The notes beneath the pieces are model-generated. The model was given only the letters and a program-made list of their open reading frames with translations. It was not told the DNA's origin and ran no database searches. Shown one piece after another: positions 6,362 to 14,066 of a DNA stretch of 14,740 nucleotides. A program made the translations under genes and the position numbers. Origin of the DNA: an uncultured Clostridia bacterium. Lineage in GTDB: Bacteria > Bacillota > Clostridia > Christensenellales > Borkfalkiaceae. The stretch spans positions 1-14,740 of the forward strand of contig CALDMH010000111.1 of assembly GCA_937915565.1 (NCBI GenBank). The letters run 5' to 3'. Position 1 is the first letter of the stretch. The number at the start of each line of letters is the position of its first letter.

Positions 6362-7966
6362 GAAAACAATACGGCGATAGAGTTGAGAAATATAACGAAA
6401 AGATTCGGCAGTGTAGTTGCGAATAAAAACGTAAGCATTAAAGTTGAGAAGGGGGAAATACTTGCTCTTCTCGGCGAAAACGGAAGCGGAAAAACGACGC
6501 TTATGAACATTATAGCAGGGATATACTATCCTGACGAGGGACAAATTTTCGTTAATAACGAAGAGGTTTCAATCAGTTCGCCGCACGATGCTTTCAAGCA
6601 TAAAATAGGAATGATTCATCAGCATTTCAAGTTGGTGGACGTTTTCACTGCGGCTCAGAATATCGTTTTAGGTTTAAAAGACGAAAAATTTAAAATGCGC
6701 GAAATAAGTGCAAAAGCTTACGATATAGCGGTTAAATATGGATTTAATCTTGAACCGGATAAAAAGATTTATGATATGTCCGTTTCGGAAAAACAAACGG
6801 TAGAAATCATTAAAGTTCTTTATCGCGGCGCAAATATACTTATTTTGGATGAGCCTACGGCTGTTTTAACGCCGCAAGAGATAAAAAAATTATTCGCCGT
6901 CTTAAAAGCAATGAAAGCAGACGGTAAATCCATTATCATTATTACGCATAAATTGAATGAGGTTATGGAAATTTCCGATAAGGTTTCCGTTATGCGAAAA
7001 GGGGAATATATCGGAACCGTAAAAACTTCCGAAACTACGGAAAGCGAACTAACGGAAATGATGGTGGGTAAAAAAGTTGATTTAAAAATTGACAGAATAA
7101 AATCCGAACGACTTAATCCTCTTCTTGAAATTCGTAATCTCGAAGTAAATTCCGACGATGGAAGTAAAGCGATTGACGACGTTAGTTTTTATATAAGAGG
7201 CGGAGAAATCCTTGGAGTTGCAGGCATTGCGGGATGTGGGCAAAAAGAACTTTGCGAAGCGATTGCCGGTTTAAGACCTCTTAAAGGCGCGATTATGCAC
7301 AAGGGAGAAAGTATAGTCGGGCTTCCGGCCAAAGAAATAATAAATAAAGGAATTTCAATGAGTTTTATTCCTGAGGACAGACTCGGAATGGGGCTTGCTC
7401 CGTCGTTTTCTTTAACGGATAACGTAATGCTAAAAACCTATACGGAAAAAAAAGGTCCGTTTGTCGATAGGAAGACGGCAAGGGAAAAGACGAGAGAAAT
7501 TATAAAAAAACTAAATATCGTAACACCGTCCACCGAAACGCCCGTAAGAAGATTGTCCGGCGGAAACGTTCAAAAAGTTCTCGTCGGAAGAGAAATCGAA
7601 ACGTGTCCTAACGTTATCATAACGGCGTATCCGGTGAGGGGATTAGATATAAACTCTTCATATGCAATTTACAATATTTTAAACGACCAAAAAAGAAAGG
7701 GTGTCGGAATTCTTTTTATCGGCGAAGACCTTGACGTTATGTTGTCGCTTTGCGATAAGATAATGGTTTTGTGTCACGGTAAAAATATGGGTATAGTACA
7801 CGCCGACAAAGTAACTAAGGAACAGTTGGGGCTTATGATGACCGGTTCGCTTGATTTAACCGAATTGAAAAAAGAAAAGCAATACGGAATAGCAAAAGAC
7901 AGCAATTTGACGGAGGAACAATGGAAAAAGCTTCACGAAGAGCAGGAGGTAGACGGTAATGAATAA
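6359..7966 (+). CDS. nupO: Nucleoside ABC importer, double-domain ATP-binding protein
   Basis: A 535-residue protein with two fused ABC ATPase domains, as in the sugar/nucleoside importer family (RbsA, YufO/NupO). Domain 1 has Walker A GENGSGKTT (39-47), Q-loop Gln88, Walker B LILDEP (161-166) and switch His197, but a degenerate signature MSVSEKQ (140-146). Domain 2 has a degenerate Walker A region (GIAGCGQKEL, 289-298), an intact signature LSGGNVQ (399-405) and no Walker B Asp-Glu (ITAYPVRGLD). One composite site, domain 1 Walker A with domain 2 signature, is therefore complete and the other is lost on both faces. It energises the two permeases that follow. The start is TTG at 6359, chosen because GGAGGG (6345-6350) lies 8 bases upstream. 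The end overlaps the next gene by 8 bases, indicating translational coupling. Confidence 0.93.
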   Translation: MENNTAIELRNITKRFGSVVANKNVSIKVEKGEILALLGENGSGKTTLMNIIAGIYYPDEGQIFVNNEEVSISSPHDAFKHKIGMIHQHFKLVDVFTAAQNIVLGLKDEKFKMREISAKAYDIAVKYGFNLEPDKKIYDMSVSEKQTVEIIKVLYRGANILILDEPTAVLTPQEIKKLFAVLKAMKADGKSIIIITHKLNEVMEISDKVSVMRKGEYIGTVKTSETTESELTEMMVGKKVDLKIDRIKSERLNPLLEIRNLEVNSDDGSKAIDDVSFYIRGGEILGVAGIAGCGQKELCEAIAGLRPLKGAIMHKGESIVGLPAKEIINKGISMSFIPEDRLGMGLAPSFSLTDNVMLKTYTEKKGPFVDRKTAREKTREIIKKLNIVTPSTETPVRRLSGGNVQKVLVGREIETCPNVIITAYPVRGLDINSSYAIYNILNDQKRKGVGILFIGEDLDVMLSLCDKIMVLCHGKNMGIVHADKVTKEQLGLMMTGSLDLTELKKEKQYGIAKDSNLTEEQWKKLHEEQEVDGNE

Positions 7967-9080
7967 AGAAAAATCTTTTCACGAACCGTTATTCCGTATT
8001 TCAAAGCGCGACACCTTGCCGTGGTGGAAGATGTTGTTGGCTTACGCAGGATTAGTATTATCCGCGTTTGTTGTGATTTTGATAGTTATATGGGCAGTGT
8101 TGGGCATTTCGCCGTGGAAAGCAATAATATACATTTTCGACGGGTCGTTTAAATCGAGAGGCGATTTCTTTGATATGATGAAAGACACGTCCATATTACT
8201 TATGATAGCCTTGGCATTGACCCCTGCTTTTAAAATGAAGTACTGGAATATCGGAGCAGAGGGGCAAGTTCTTTTCGGCGGATTTGCGTGCGTCGTTTGT
8301 ATGATGAGTTTGGGCGGTAAGATACCGGAACCTCTTCTTATTGTGATAATGTTCGTTGCTTCCGTTGTCGGGGGTGCTTTGTGGGCCGTTATTCCGGCAA
8401 TTTTTAAAGCTATTTGGAAAACTAACGAAACGTTATTTACGCTGATGATGAACTATATTGCAACGCAAATCGTTTTATACTATATTAAAGTCGTCGATAC
8501 CATAAAGGCCGGAAATTTACCGCCGCAAGATTTTGGAAGAATACCTTTAATAGGCGGTGAAAAAGCGTGGTTATGCGTAATCTCGGCGTTGCTCGTTACT
8601 TTTATCGTATGGATATATACGAAATTTACGAAGCACGGCTATGAGATGAGCATCGTAGGCGAAAGCGAAAATACGGCGAGATACATCGGAGTTAACGTTA
8701 AAAAAGTCGTTATCAGAACGTTGATTCTTTCCGGTGCGATTTGCGGCTTGGTTGGATTTATCCTTGTGGGGGGTATAGATTATACCGTCAGCGCAGAAAC
8801 CGTAGGCGGAAGAGGCTTTACGGCTATTCTTGTCGCGTGGCTTGCAAAACTTAATCCGTTTATTATGATTTTATCGTCGTTTCTTGTTGTCTTTCTCACA
8901 AGAGGAACGTCGCAAATAATGATGAATTTAAGAGTTGCGAACGATTTCTTTTCAAACGTCGTAATCGGGTTAATGTTTTTTATGATTATTGCGGGTGAGT
9001 TCTTTATTGTTTATCGCGTAAAAATCAAAAAATTTGATTTAGAAAAACTTAAATTTTGGAAAAGGAGGAAGAAAGACTGA
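7959..9080 (+). CDS. nupP: Nucleoside ABC importer permease subunit 1
   Basis: A 373-residue membrane protein of the branched-chain amino acid/ribose/nucleoside permease family (YufP/NupP-like). After a polar N-terminus (about 22 residues, ending LPWWKM) come many hydrophobic segments, the first at about 25-48. The family hallmark LTPAFKMKYWNIGAEGQVLFGG is at about residues 86-107. GESENTARYIGV near 228 is the usual cytoplasmic loop contacting the ATPase, and AILVAWLAKLNP follows. The basic C-terminus ends KFWKRRKKD. It forms the transmembrane channel with the next gene's product. ATG at 7959 overlaps the ATPase stop by 8 bases, and its own stop TGA overlaps the next ATG by one base (TGATG), so the three genes are translationally coupled. 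Confidence 0.92.
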   Translation: MNKEKSFHEPLFRISKRDTLPWWKMLLAYAGLVLSAFVVILIVIWAVLGISPWKAIIYIFDGSFKSRGDFFDMMKDTSILLMIALALTPAFKMKYWNIGAEGQVLFGGFACVVCMMSLGGKIPEPLLIVIMFVASVVGGALWAVIPAIFKAIWKTNETLFTLMMNYIATQIVLYYIKVVDTIKAGNLPPQDFGRIPLIGGEKAWLCVISALLVTFIVWIYTKFTKHGYEMSIVGESENTARYIGVNVKKVVIRTLILSGAICGLVGFILVGGIDYTVSAETVGGRGFTAILVAWLAKLNPFIMILSSFLVVFLTRGTSQIMMNLRVANDFFSNVVIGLMFFMIIAGEFFIVYRVKIKKFDLEKLKFWKRRKKD

Positions 9081-9082
9081 TG
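9064..9082 (+). promoter_or_regulatory. Ribosome binding site that sets the start of permease 2
   Basis: GGAGG (9064-9068) lies 11 bases before ATG 9080-9082. An in-frame TTG at 9056 lies upstream of this site and would translate through it, so the ATG is preferred. Confidence 0.85.
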
Positions 9083-10033
9083 TTCGCCGCATTTTTAACT
9101 TCATCAATAAGGTTTAGCGCAGCGTTTTTATATGGCTCTACGGGTGAAATTATAACGCAAAAATCCGGACATTTGAATCTTGGAATTCCGGGTGTTATGA
9201 GCGTCGGCGCGGCTGTCGGTTGCGTTGTAGAATTAGGATTGCTCAAAGCTTCGGTATCCTCTCCGATTTTACTTGTTCTTATTCCGCTTTTGGCAACCGT
9301 TTTGGCCGGTGTGGCTATGGGCGCGTTATTCAGTTTTATGACCGTTACATTAAAGGCTAATCAAAATATCACGGGGTTAGCAATGACAACTTTTGGCGTC
9401 GGACTTTCCGGGCATATAATAAACGGCATAAGGCTGCAACTTTTCACAATTTCTAAGGCAAGTAAGTATTATAGAAAATTGTTACCGTTTACAAATTCTC
9501 TGGGAGATTTTGGTAAAATATTCTTTTCTCACGGTATTCTGGTATATCTTGCAATCGTAATAGCAATCTTTGCCCAAATAATTTTGAATAAAACGAGAAT
9601 AGGTCTTAACCTCAGGGCTGTGGGCGAGAATCCCGCAACCGCAGACGCTGTCGGGGTAAACGTGACGCTATATAGATACGTTGCCACGATGGTGGGATGC
9701 GGTATTTCCGCTATCGGCGGGTTATTTACCATAATGGATTATATGGGTGGAAAATGGGGATATATGATTGAAGCTCTCCGGTGGGTATCTTTCGCACTCG
9801 TTATTTTCACGCTATGGCGTCCCGTTCTCGCAATATTCGGTTCGATTATATTTGGCGGTTTGTACATTGTTTCATCATATGTAACGGGTATTTCACTTGC
9901 TCAGATAGAATTGATAAAAATGGTTCCGTATATCGTTACCGTTATCGTTTTGATTGTGACGAGTATTTTTGACAGCAAGAACGCGCAACCGCCGGCTGCG
10001 CTGGGAATCCCGTATTTCAGGGAAGAAAGATAG
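9080..10033 (+). CDS. nupQ: Nucleoside ABC importer permease subunit 2
   Basis: A 317-residue polytopic membrane protein, near the length of B. subtilis YufQ/NupQ. It begins MFAAFLTSSIRFSAAFLYGS, directly followed by the family motif GEIITQKSGHLNLGIPGVM at about residues 21-39. ITGLAMTTFGVGLSG near 95 and LRAVGENPATADAVGV near 180 are further conserved features, the latter a likely ATPase-contact loop. It pairs with permease 1 to form the channel. The start at 9080 is set by GGAGG at 9064-9068 and gives a TGATG one-base overlap with the preceding stop; a TTG 24 bases upstream is less likely. It is the last gene of the importer block and is followed by a strong terminator. Confidence 0.92.
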   Translation: MFAAFLTSSIRFSAAFLYGSTGEIITQKSGHLNLGIPGVMSVGAAVGCVVELGLLKASVSSPILLVLIPLLATVLAGVAMGALFSFMTVTLKANQNITGLAMTTFGVGLSGHIINGIRLQLFTISKASKYYRKLLPFTNSLGDFGKIFFSHGILVYLAIVIAIFAQIILNKTRIGLNLRAVGENPATADAVGVNVTLYRYVATMVGCGISAIGGLFTIMDYMGGKWGYMIEALRWVSFALVIFTLWRPVLAIFGSIIFGGLYIVSSYVTGISLAQIELIKMVPYIVTVIVLIVTSIFDSKNAQPPAALGIPYFREER

Positions 10034-10044
10034 TTTTTATTTGT

Positions 10045-10088
10045 GTGCGCTTACGGCAAAAATCGCCGTAAGCGCACGTTTTAATTTT
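10045..10088 (+). terminator. Intrinsic terminator after the nucleoside importer operon
   Basis: A perfect 13-bp GC-rich stem pairs 10045-10057 with 10065-10077 around a 7-base loop, followed by GTTTTAATTTT. It closes the xpt-nup block, and the nfn promoter begins 5 bases later. Confidence 0.92.
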
Positions 10089-10092
10089 CTCG

Positions 10093-10121
10093 TTGACTTT
10101 ATTATTTTTAAATTGTATAAT
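10093..10121 (+). promoter_or_regulatory. SigA-type promoter for nfnAB
   Basis: TTGACT (10093-10098) and a perfect TATAAT (10116-10121) are spaced by 17 bases. Transcription should start near 10128, leaving a leader of about 15 bases with GAGG before the ATG at 10143. Confidence 0.88.
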
Positions 10122-10142
10122 AAATACAATTTGAGGTAGCAA

Positions 10143-11030
10143 ATGTATAGGATAATTAACAAAAGGGATTTATCGGAAAATATATTCCTGATAGACGTAG
10201 AAGCTCCGTGGGTGACCAATAAATGCCTTCCGGGGCAATTCGTCATCGTAAGAGTCGATAAAAAAGGAGAGAGAATTCCTCTCACGATATGCGATTATTC
10301 AAAAACGAACGGAACGGTTACTCTCGTCGTTCAGATAATCGGCGCAACGACGTTAAAAATGAGCAAACTTTCCGTCGGGGATTGTCTTGAAGATATAGCC
10401 GGACCTTTGGGTAATCCTTCCGAACTTATCTCAAACGTCGCGGCCGCAAACGACAAGAAAATCGTTTTCGTTGCCGGCGGCGTCGGCGCAGCGCCTGTTT
10501 TTCCGCAGGTAAAACATCTTTCGGAAAAGGGAGTTCGTTCGGACGTTATCATCGGCGCAAAGACGAAGAACCTCGTTATTTTGGAATCGGAAATGAAAAA
10601 ATACGCCGAAAACGTTTACGTTTGTACCGACGACGGAAGTTACGGATTTAAAGGTCTTGTCACAAACAAAATTTCAGAGCTTGTGAATAACGGGAAAAAC
10701 TACGATATTTGCGTTGCCATAGGGCCGGTGATAATGATGAAATTCGTATCCGAACTCACAGAAAAACTCGGCATAACCCAAATCGTAAGTATGAATCCGA
10801 TTATGGTTGACGGAACGGGAATGTGCGGGGCTTGCAGGCTTACCGTCGGAGAAGAGGTTAAATTCGCGTGCGTAGACGGCCCCGAATTCGACGGGCATAA
10901 AGTCGACTTCGACGAGTGTTTAAAACGTTTGACGTTATATAAAACCGATGAAGGCAGGGCGTATTTAAAAGAAAAAGAAGGCTTGTCGCATCACGGCGGG
11001 TGCGGACTATGCGGAGGCGAAAATGATTGA
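10143..11030 (+). CDS. nfnA: NADH-dependent reduced ferredoxin:NADP+ oxidoreductase, small subunit
   Basis: A 295-residue flavoprotein of the PyrK/sulfide-dehydrogenase-beta type. It has an FAD-binding segment (RIPLTICDYS, 54-63), the NAD-binding loop AGGVGAAP (111-118), and a C-terminal [2Fe-2S] region with Cys228, Cys231 and Cys243 and a nearby Asp223 (VDGTGMCGACR). In the characterised NfnA the cluster has three cysteines and one aspartate, which this matches. With NfnB it couples NADH and reduced ferredoxin to NADP+ reduction by flavin-based electron bifurcation, or runs in reverse. A PyrK role is less likely because no pyrD is present and nfnB follows directly. The extreme C-terminus carries an odd HHGGCGLCGG tail. 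ATG at 10143 follows GAGGT, and the end overlaps nfnB by 8 bases. Confidence 0.92.
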   Translation: MYRIINKRDLSENIFLIDVEAPWVTNKCLPGQFVIVRVDKKGERIPLTICDYSKTNGTVTLVVQIIGATTLKMSKLSVGDCLEDIAGPLGNPSELISNVAAANDKKIVFVAGGVGAAPVFPQVKHLSEKGVRSDVIIGAKTKNLVILESEMKKYAENVYVCTDDGSYGFKGLVTNKISELVNNGKNYDICVAIGPVIMMKFVSELTEKLGITQIVSMNPIMVDGTGMCGACRLTVGEEVKFACVDGPEFDGHKVDFDECLKRLTLYKTDEGRAYLKEKEGLSHHGGCGLCGGEND

Positions 11031-12408
11031 TAAAACGAAAAGAGTACCGATAAACGAACAGCCTGCCGAAAAAAGAGCGAAAAATTTTGAAGAGGTTTGC
11101 CTTGGTTATACGGACGAGGAGGCGGTGGCGGAATCCGAAAGATGCCTGAATTGCAAAAATAAGCCGTGCGTTTCGGGTTGCCCCGTCGGAATCGATATAC
11201 CGTCTTTTATTAAAGAGATTAAAGAAAAGAATTTTAATAAGGCTTACGAGATTATTTCGGAAAATTCAAGCTTACCGGCAGTGTGCGGAAGAGTTTGTCC
11301 GCAGGAAACGCAGTGTGAGGGTAAATGCGTGCGAGGCTTAAAAGGCGACGCGATTTCTATCGGCAAGCTCGAAAGATTCGTTGCGGATAAAGCGACGGAA
11401 AGCGGATTTGCGCCGGCGTTAAACGTAAAGAAAAACGGCAAAAAAGTCGCCGTTATAGGTTCGGGACCGTCAGGCCTTTCCTGTGCGGGCGAACTTGCAA
11501 AAGCCGGTTACGACGTAACGGTTTTCGAGGCTTTGCACGAGTTTGGCGGCGTGCTTACTTACGGTATACCCGAATTCCGCTTGCCAAAGGAAAAAGTCGT
11601 TTTAAAAGAAATCGAAAAATTAAAAAAATACGGAGTCGTTTTTGAAAAGAACGTCCTTATAGGCAAATCCGTAACGATTGACGAGTTAATGCAAAACGAC
11701 GGCTTTGCCGCGGTGTTTATCGGCAGCGGCGCGGGCTTACCGCGTTTTATGGGAATCGAGGGCGAGAGCGCGAAAGGCGTTTTTTCCGCTAACGAATTTC
11801 TCACGAGGAACAATTTAATGCGCGCCTTCGACGAGAATTCCGATACGCCGATTTTCAAGGCGAAAGAAGTAATCGTCGTCGGCGGGGGAAACGTCGCAAT
11901 GGACGCCGCGCGCACGGCGTTAAGGCTCGGCAGCGACGTAACCGTCGTTTACAGGCGCGGAGAAGAGGAGCTTCCCGCAAGAAAAGAAGAGGTTTGCCAC
12001 GCAAAGGAAGAGGGCGTTAAGTTCGAGTTTTTGCGCAATCCCGTAAGGATTTTAACCGATGAAAACGATTTCGTAACGGGTGTGGAAGTTATCGGAATGA
12101 CCCTTGGCGAGCCAGACCAAAGCGGAAGAAGAAAACCCGTTGAAATAAAAGGTTCGGAAAAAATAATCGAGGCCGATTGCGTGATTATGTCGCTCGGAAC
12201 TTCGCCGAATCCGTTAATTGCGGCGTCGACGAAAGGGCTTGAAACGAATGCTCGGAAGTGCATAGTCGCAAACGAGGCTTGCGCAACGTCTCGCGCGGGC
12301 GTTTTTGCCGGCGGCGACGCGGTTACCGGTGCGGCAACGGTGATTCTGGCGATGAGCGCGGGAAAACGAGCGGCGAGGGCTATCGACGAGTATCTGAAAA
12401 ATTTTTGA
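11023..12408 (+). CDS. nfnB: NADH-dependent reduced ferredoxin:NADP+ oxidoreductase, large subunit (GltA-type)
   Basis: A 461-residue protein of the glutamate-synthase small-subunit family. The N-terminal domain binds two [4Fe-4S] clusters: Cys41, Cys44, Cys49 and Cys53, then Cys88, Cys92, Cys98 and Cys102. An FAD Rossmann motif VIGSGPSG follows at 144-151, and YGIPEFRLPKE near 180-190. The NADP(H) domain has VIVVGGGNVAMDAARTALRLG near residue 286 with VVYRRGEEELPA after it. The C-terminal GVFAGGDAVTGAATVILAMSAGK completes the FAD site. On its own it could be called a glutamate synthase beta chain, but no glutamate synthase large subunit is nearby and the NfnA partner is fused by an 8-base overlap, so NfnB is the better call. 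GGAGG at 11013-11017 lies 5 bases before the ATG, within the nfnA end. Confidence 0.93.
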   Translation: MIDKTKRVPINEQPAEKRAKNFEEVCLGYTDEEAVAESERCLNCKNKPCVSGCPVGIDIPSFIKEIKEKNFNKAYEIISENSSLPAVCGRVCPQETQCEGKCVRGLKGDAISIGKLERFVADKATESGFAPALNVKKNGKKVAVIGSGPSGLSCAGELAKAGYDVTVFEALHEFGGVLTYGIPEFRLPKEKVVLKEIEKLKKYGVVFEKNVLIGKSVTIDELMQNDGFAAVFIGSGAGLPRFMGIEGESAKGVFSANEFLTRNNLMRAFDENSDTPIFKAKEVIVVGGGNVAMDAARTALRLGSDVTVVYRRGEEELPARKEEVCHAKEEGVKFEFLRNPVRILTDENDFVTGVEVIGMTLGEPDQSGRRKPVEIKGSEKIIEADCVIMSLGTSPNPLIAASTKGLETNARKCIVANEACATSRAGVFAGGDAVTGAATVILAMSAGKRAARAIDEYLKNF

Positions 12409-12426
12409 AAAGATTGCGAATTTCGC

Positions 12427-12455
12427 TTGCTTATTGTGAAATTTTAATATATAAT
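12427..12455 (+). promoter_or_regulatory. SigA-type promoter for guaB
   Basis: TTGCTT (12427-12432) and TATAAT (12450-12455) are separated by 17 bases. The start of transcription is expected near 12462, giving a leader of about 58 bases with no purine aptamer visible. No clear terminator separates nfnB from it. Confidence 0.8.
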
Positions 12456-12519
12456 AGAAAAAATTTACCTCGGCGAAGGGTGACTTTTTAGTTCCTTTTA
12501 ACCGAAAAACGGAGAAAAA

Positions 12520-14019
12520 ATGGCCAAATTTTATAACGAACCTTGTCACACGTTCAACGAATATTTGCTTATTCCCGGTTACACCTCTCCCGAGTGCGTT
12601 CCGGCGAACGTAGACCTTTCAACGCCTCTTTGCAAATTCAAAAAAGGCGAAAAGCCGATAAAACTCAACATTCCTATGATTTCGGCAATAATGCAGTCGG
12701 TATCGAACGACACTTTGGCAATCGCTCTTGCAAAAGAAGGCGGAATGAGCTTTATTTACGGCTCGCAGTCGATTGAAGACGAAGCGAGAATGGTTGCGAG
12801 AGTTAAAAATTACAAGGCGGGCTTCGTGGTAAGCGCGTCTAATCTCACGCCGGAGAATACTCTTGCCGACGTAATCGATTTAAAGGAAAGAAACGGTTTT
12901 TCCACAATCGCCATAACCGACGACGGAACTTGCAACGGAAAACTTTTAGGTATCGTTACGAGCAGAGATTACAGAGTGAGCAGAATGAGCCTCGACGATA
13001 AAGTCAAGAACTTTATGACTCCGCTTGAAAAACTCGTCACCGCTCCCGCAAAAACCTCGCTTAAAGAGGCTAACGATATAATTTGGGAGCATAAACTTAA
13101 TTCCCTTCCTATCGTAGACGATAAGGGCAACCTTATGTATTTCGTTTTCAGAAAAGACTATGCGGAGCATAAAACCAATCCCAGAGAAATTCTCGACGAA
13201 GAGAAGAGATATATGGTCGGCGCAGGAATAAACACGCTCGATTACGAACAAAGAGTTCCCGCTTTGGTTGAAGCGGGCGCGGACGTGCTTTGCATCGATT
13301 CGTCCGAGGGTTACACCTGCTGGCAAAAGAAAACGATAGAATTTATCAGGGCAAAATACGGCGATAAGGTTAAAGTCGGCGCGGGTAACGTCGTCGATAA
13401 GGACGGATTTTTATTCCTTGCCGAGGCCGGTGCGGACTTCATTAAAATCGGAATAGGCGGTGGCTCTATTTGCATCACGCGCGAAACGAAAGGTATAGGA
13501 AGAGGTCAGGCCACGGCTGTAATCGAGGTTGCCAAAGCGAGAGACGAATATTACGAAAAGACGGGCGTTTATATCCCCATTTGTTCGGACGGCGGAATCG
13601 TTCACGACCATCACATCACTCTTGCTCTTGCTATGGGCGCGGATTTCGTTATGCTCGGCAGATATTTCGCTCGATTTGACGAAAGTCCCACGCCGAAGCT
13701 CAATATCAACGGAACTTACGTTAAGGAATATTGGGGCGAGGGAAGCAACAGGGCGAGAAACTGGCAAAGATACGACCTCGGAGGAAAGAATAAACTCGCG
13801 TTTGAAGAGGGCGTCGATTCTTACGTTACTTACGCAGGCTCTTTGCACGATAACGTCGAAAAGACTTTATACAAGGTTAAGTCGACTATGTGCAACTGCG
13901 GCGTTGTGAATATTCCCGATTTGCAAAAGAACGCGAAACTTACTCTCGTTTCGCAGACGAGTATCGTTGAAGGCGGTTATCACGACGTTATTCTTAAAGG
14001 CGGAAATACCAAAATTTAA
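12520..14019 (+). CDS. guaB: IMP dehydrogenase, Tritrichomonas-like type
   Basis: A 499-residue IMP dehydrogenase, which oxidises IMP to XMP with NAD+, the committed step to guanine nucleotides. The catalytic barrel is split by a CBS-pair region (about residues 95-220, with FMTPLEKLVTAP and LPIVDDKGNLMYFVF). The active-site loop GIGGGSICITRE carries Cys318. The phosphate and IMP contacts are CSDGGIVHD and GRYFARFDESPT. The mobile flap has NWQRYDLGG with Arg417-Tyr418, equivalent to the catalytic Arg-Tyr pair of the family. MAKFYNEPCHTFNEYLLIPG and GGMSFIYGSQSIEDEA are not typical of B. subtilis or E. coli GuaB. From memory they closely match the Tritrichomonas foetus enzyme, offset by one residue. 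ATG at 12520 follows CGGAG with 5-base spacing. It has its own promoter and shares the downstream terminator. Confidence 0.95.
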   Translation: MAKFYNEPCHTFNEYLLIPGYTSPECVPANVDLSTPLCKFKKGEKPIKLNIPMISAIMQSVSNDTLAIALAKEGGMSFIYGSQSIEDEARMVARVKNYKAGFVVSASNLTPENTLADVIDLKERNGFSTIAITDDGTCNGKLLGIVTSRDYRVSRMSLDDKVKNFMTPLEKLVTAPAKTSLKEANDIIWEHKLNSLPIVDDKGNLMYFVFRKDYAEHKTNPREILDEEKRYMVGAGINTLDYEQRVPALVEAGADVLCIDSSEGYTCWQKKTIEFIRAKYGDKVKVGAGNVVDKDGFLFLAEAGADFIKIGIGGGSICITRETKGIGRGQATAVIEVAKARDEYYEKTGVYIPICSDGGIVHDHHITLALAMGADFVMLGRYFARFDESPTPKLNINGTYVKEYWGEGSNRARNWQRYDLGGKNKLAFEEGVDSYVTYAGSLHDNVEKTLYKVKSTMCNCGVVNIPDLQKNAKLTLVSQTSIVEGGYHDVILKGGNTKI

Positions 14020-14035
14020 CTTAAAATTTCAGAAA

Positions 14036-14062
14036 AAGGGTTGTCGAAAATCGACAACCCTT
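14036..14062. terminator. Bidirectional terminator between guaB and the collagen-like gene
   Basis: A 12-bp stem pairs 14036-14047 with 14051-14062 around a 3-base loop. The better T run is on the minus strand (complement of A 14033-14037), serving the collagen-like gene. On the + strand the tail is TTAAATTT, weaker. Confidence 0.85.
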
Positions 14063-14066
14063 AAAT

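Noticed and set aside
9056..9079. TTG start giving permease 2 eight extra residues
   Set aside because: The GGAGG ribosome site lies inside the extension, and the extra residues MEKEEERL are simply its translation. ATG 9080 fits the family N-terminus.
11559..11915. 118-codon minus-strand open frame inside nfnB
   Set aside because: It lies wholly opposite a well-conserved gene, has no ribosome site and no recognisable domain; a codon-bias shadow.
12456..12519. Possible riboswitch in the guaB leader
   Set aside because: The leader is only about 58 bases, with no purine-aptamer core (no TTTCTACC or GACTAT) and no terminator hairpin.
13411..13848. 145-codon minus-strand open frame inside guaB
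   Set aside because: It is opposite the conserved catalytic half of guaB and shows no recognisable domain or translation signal.
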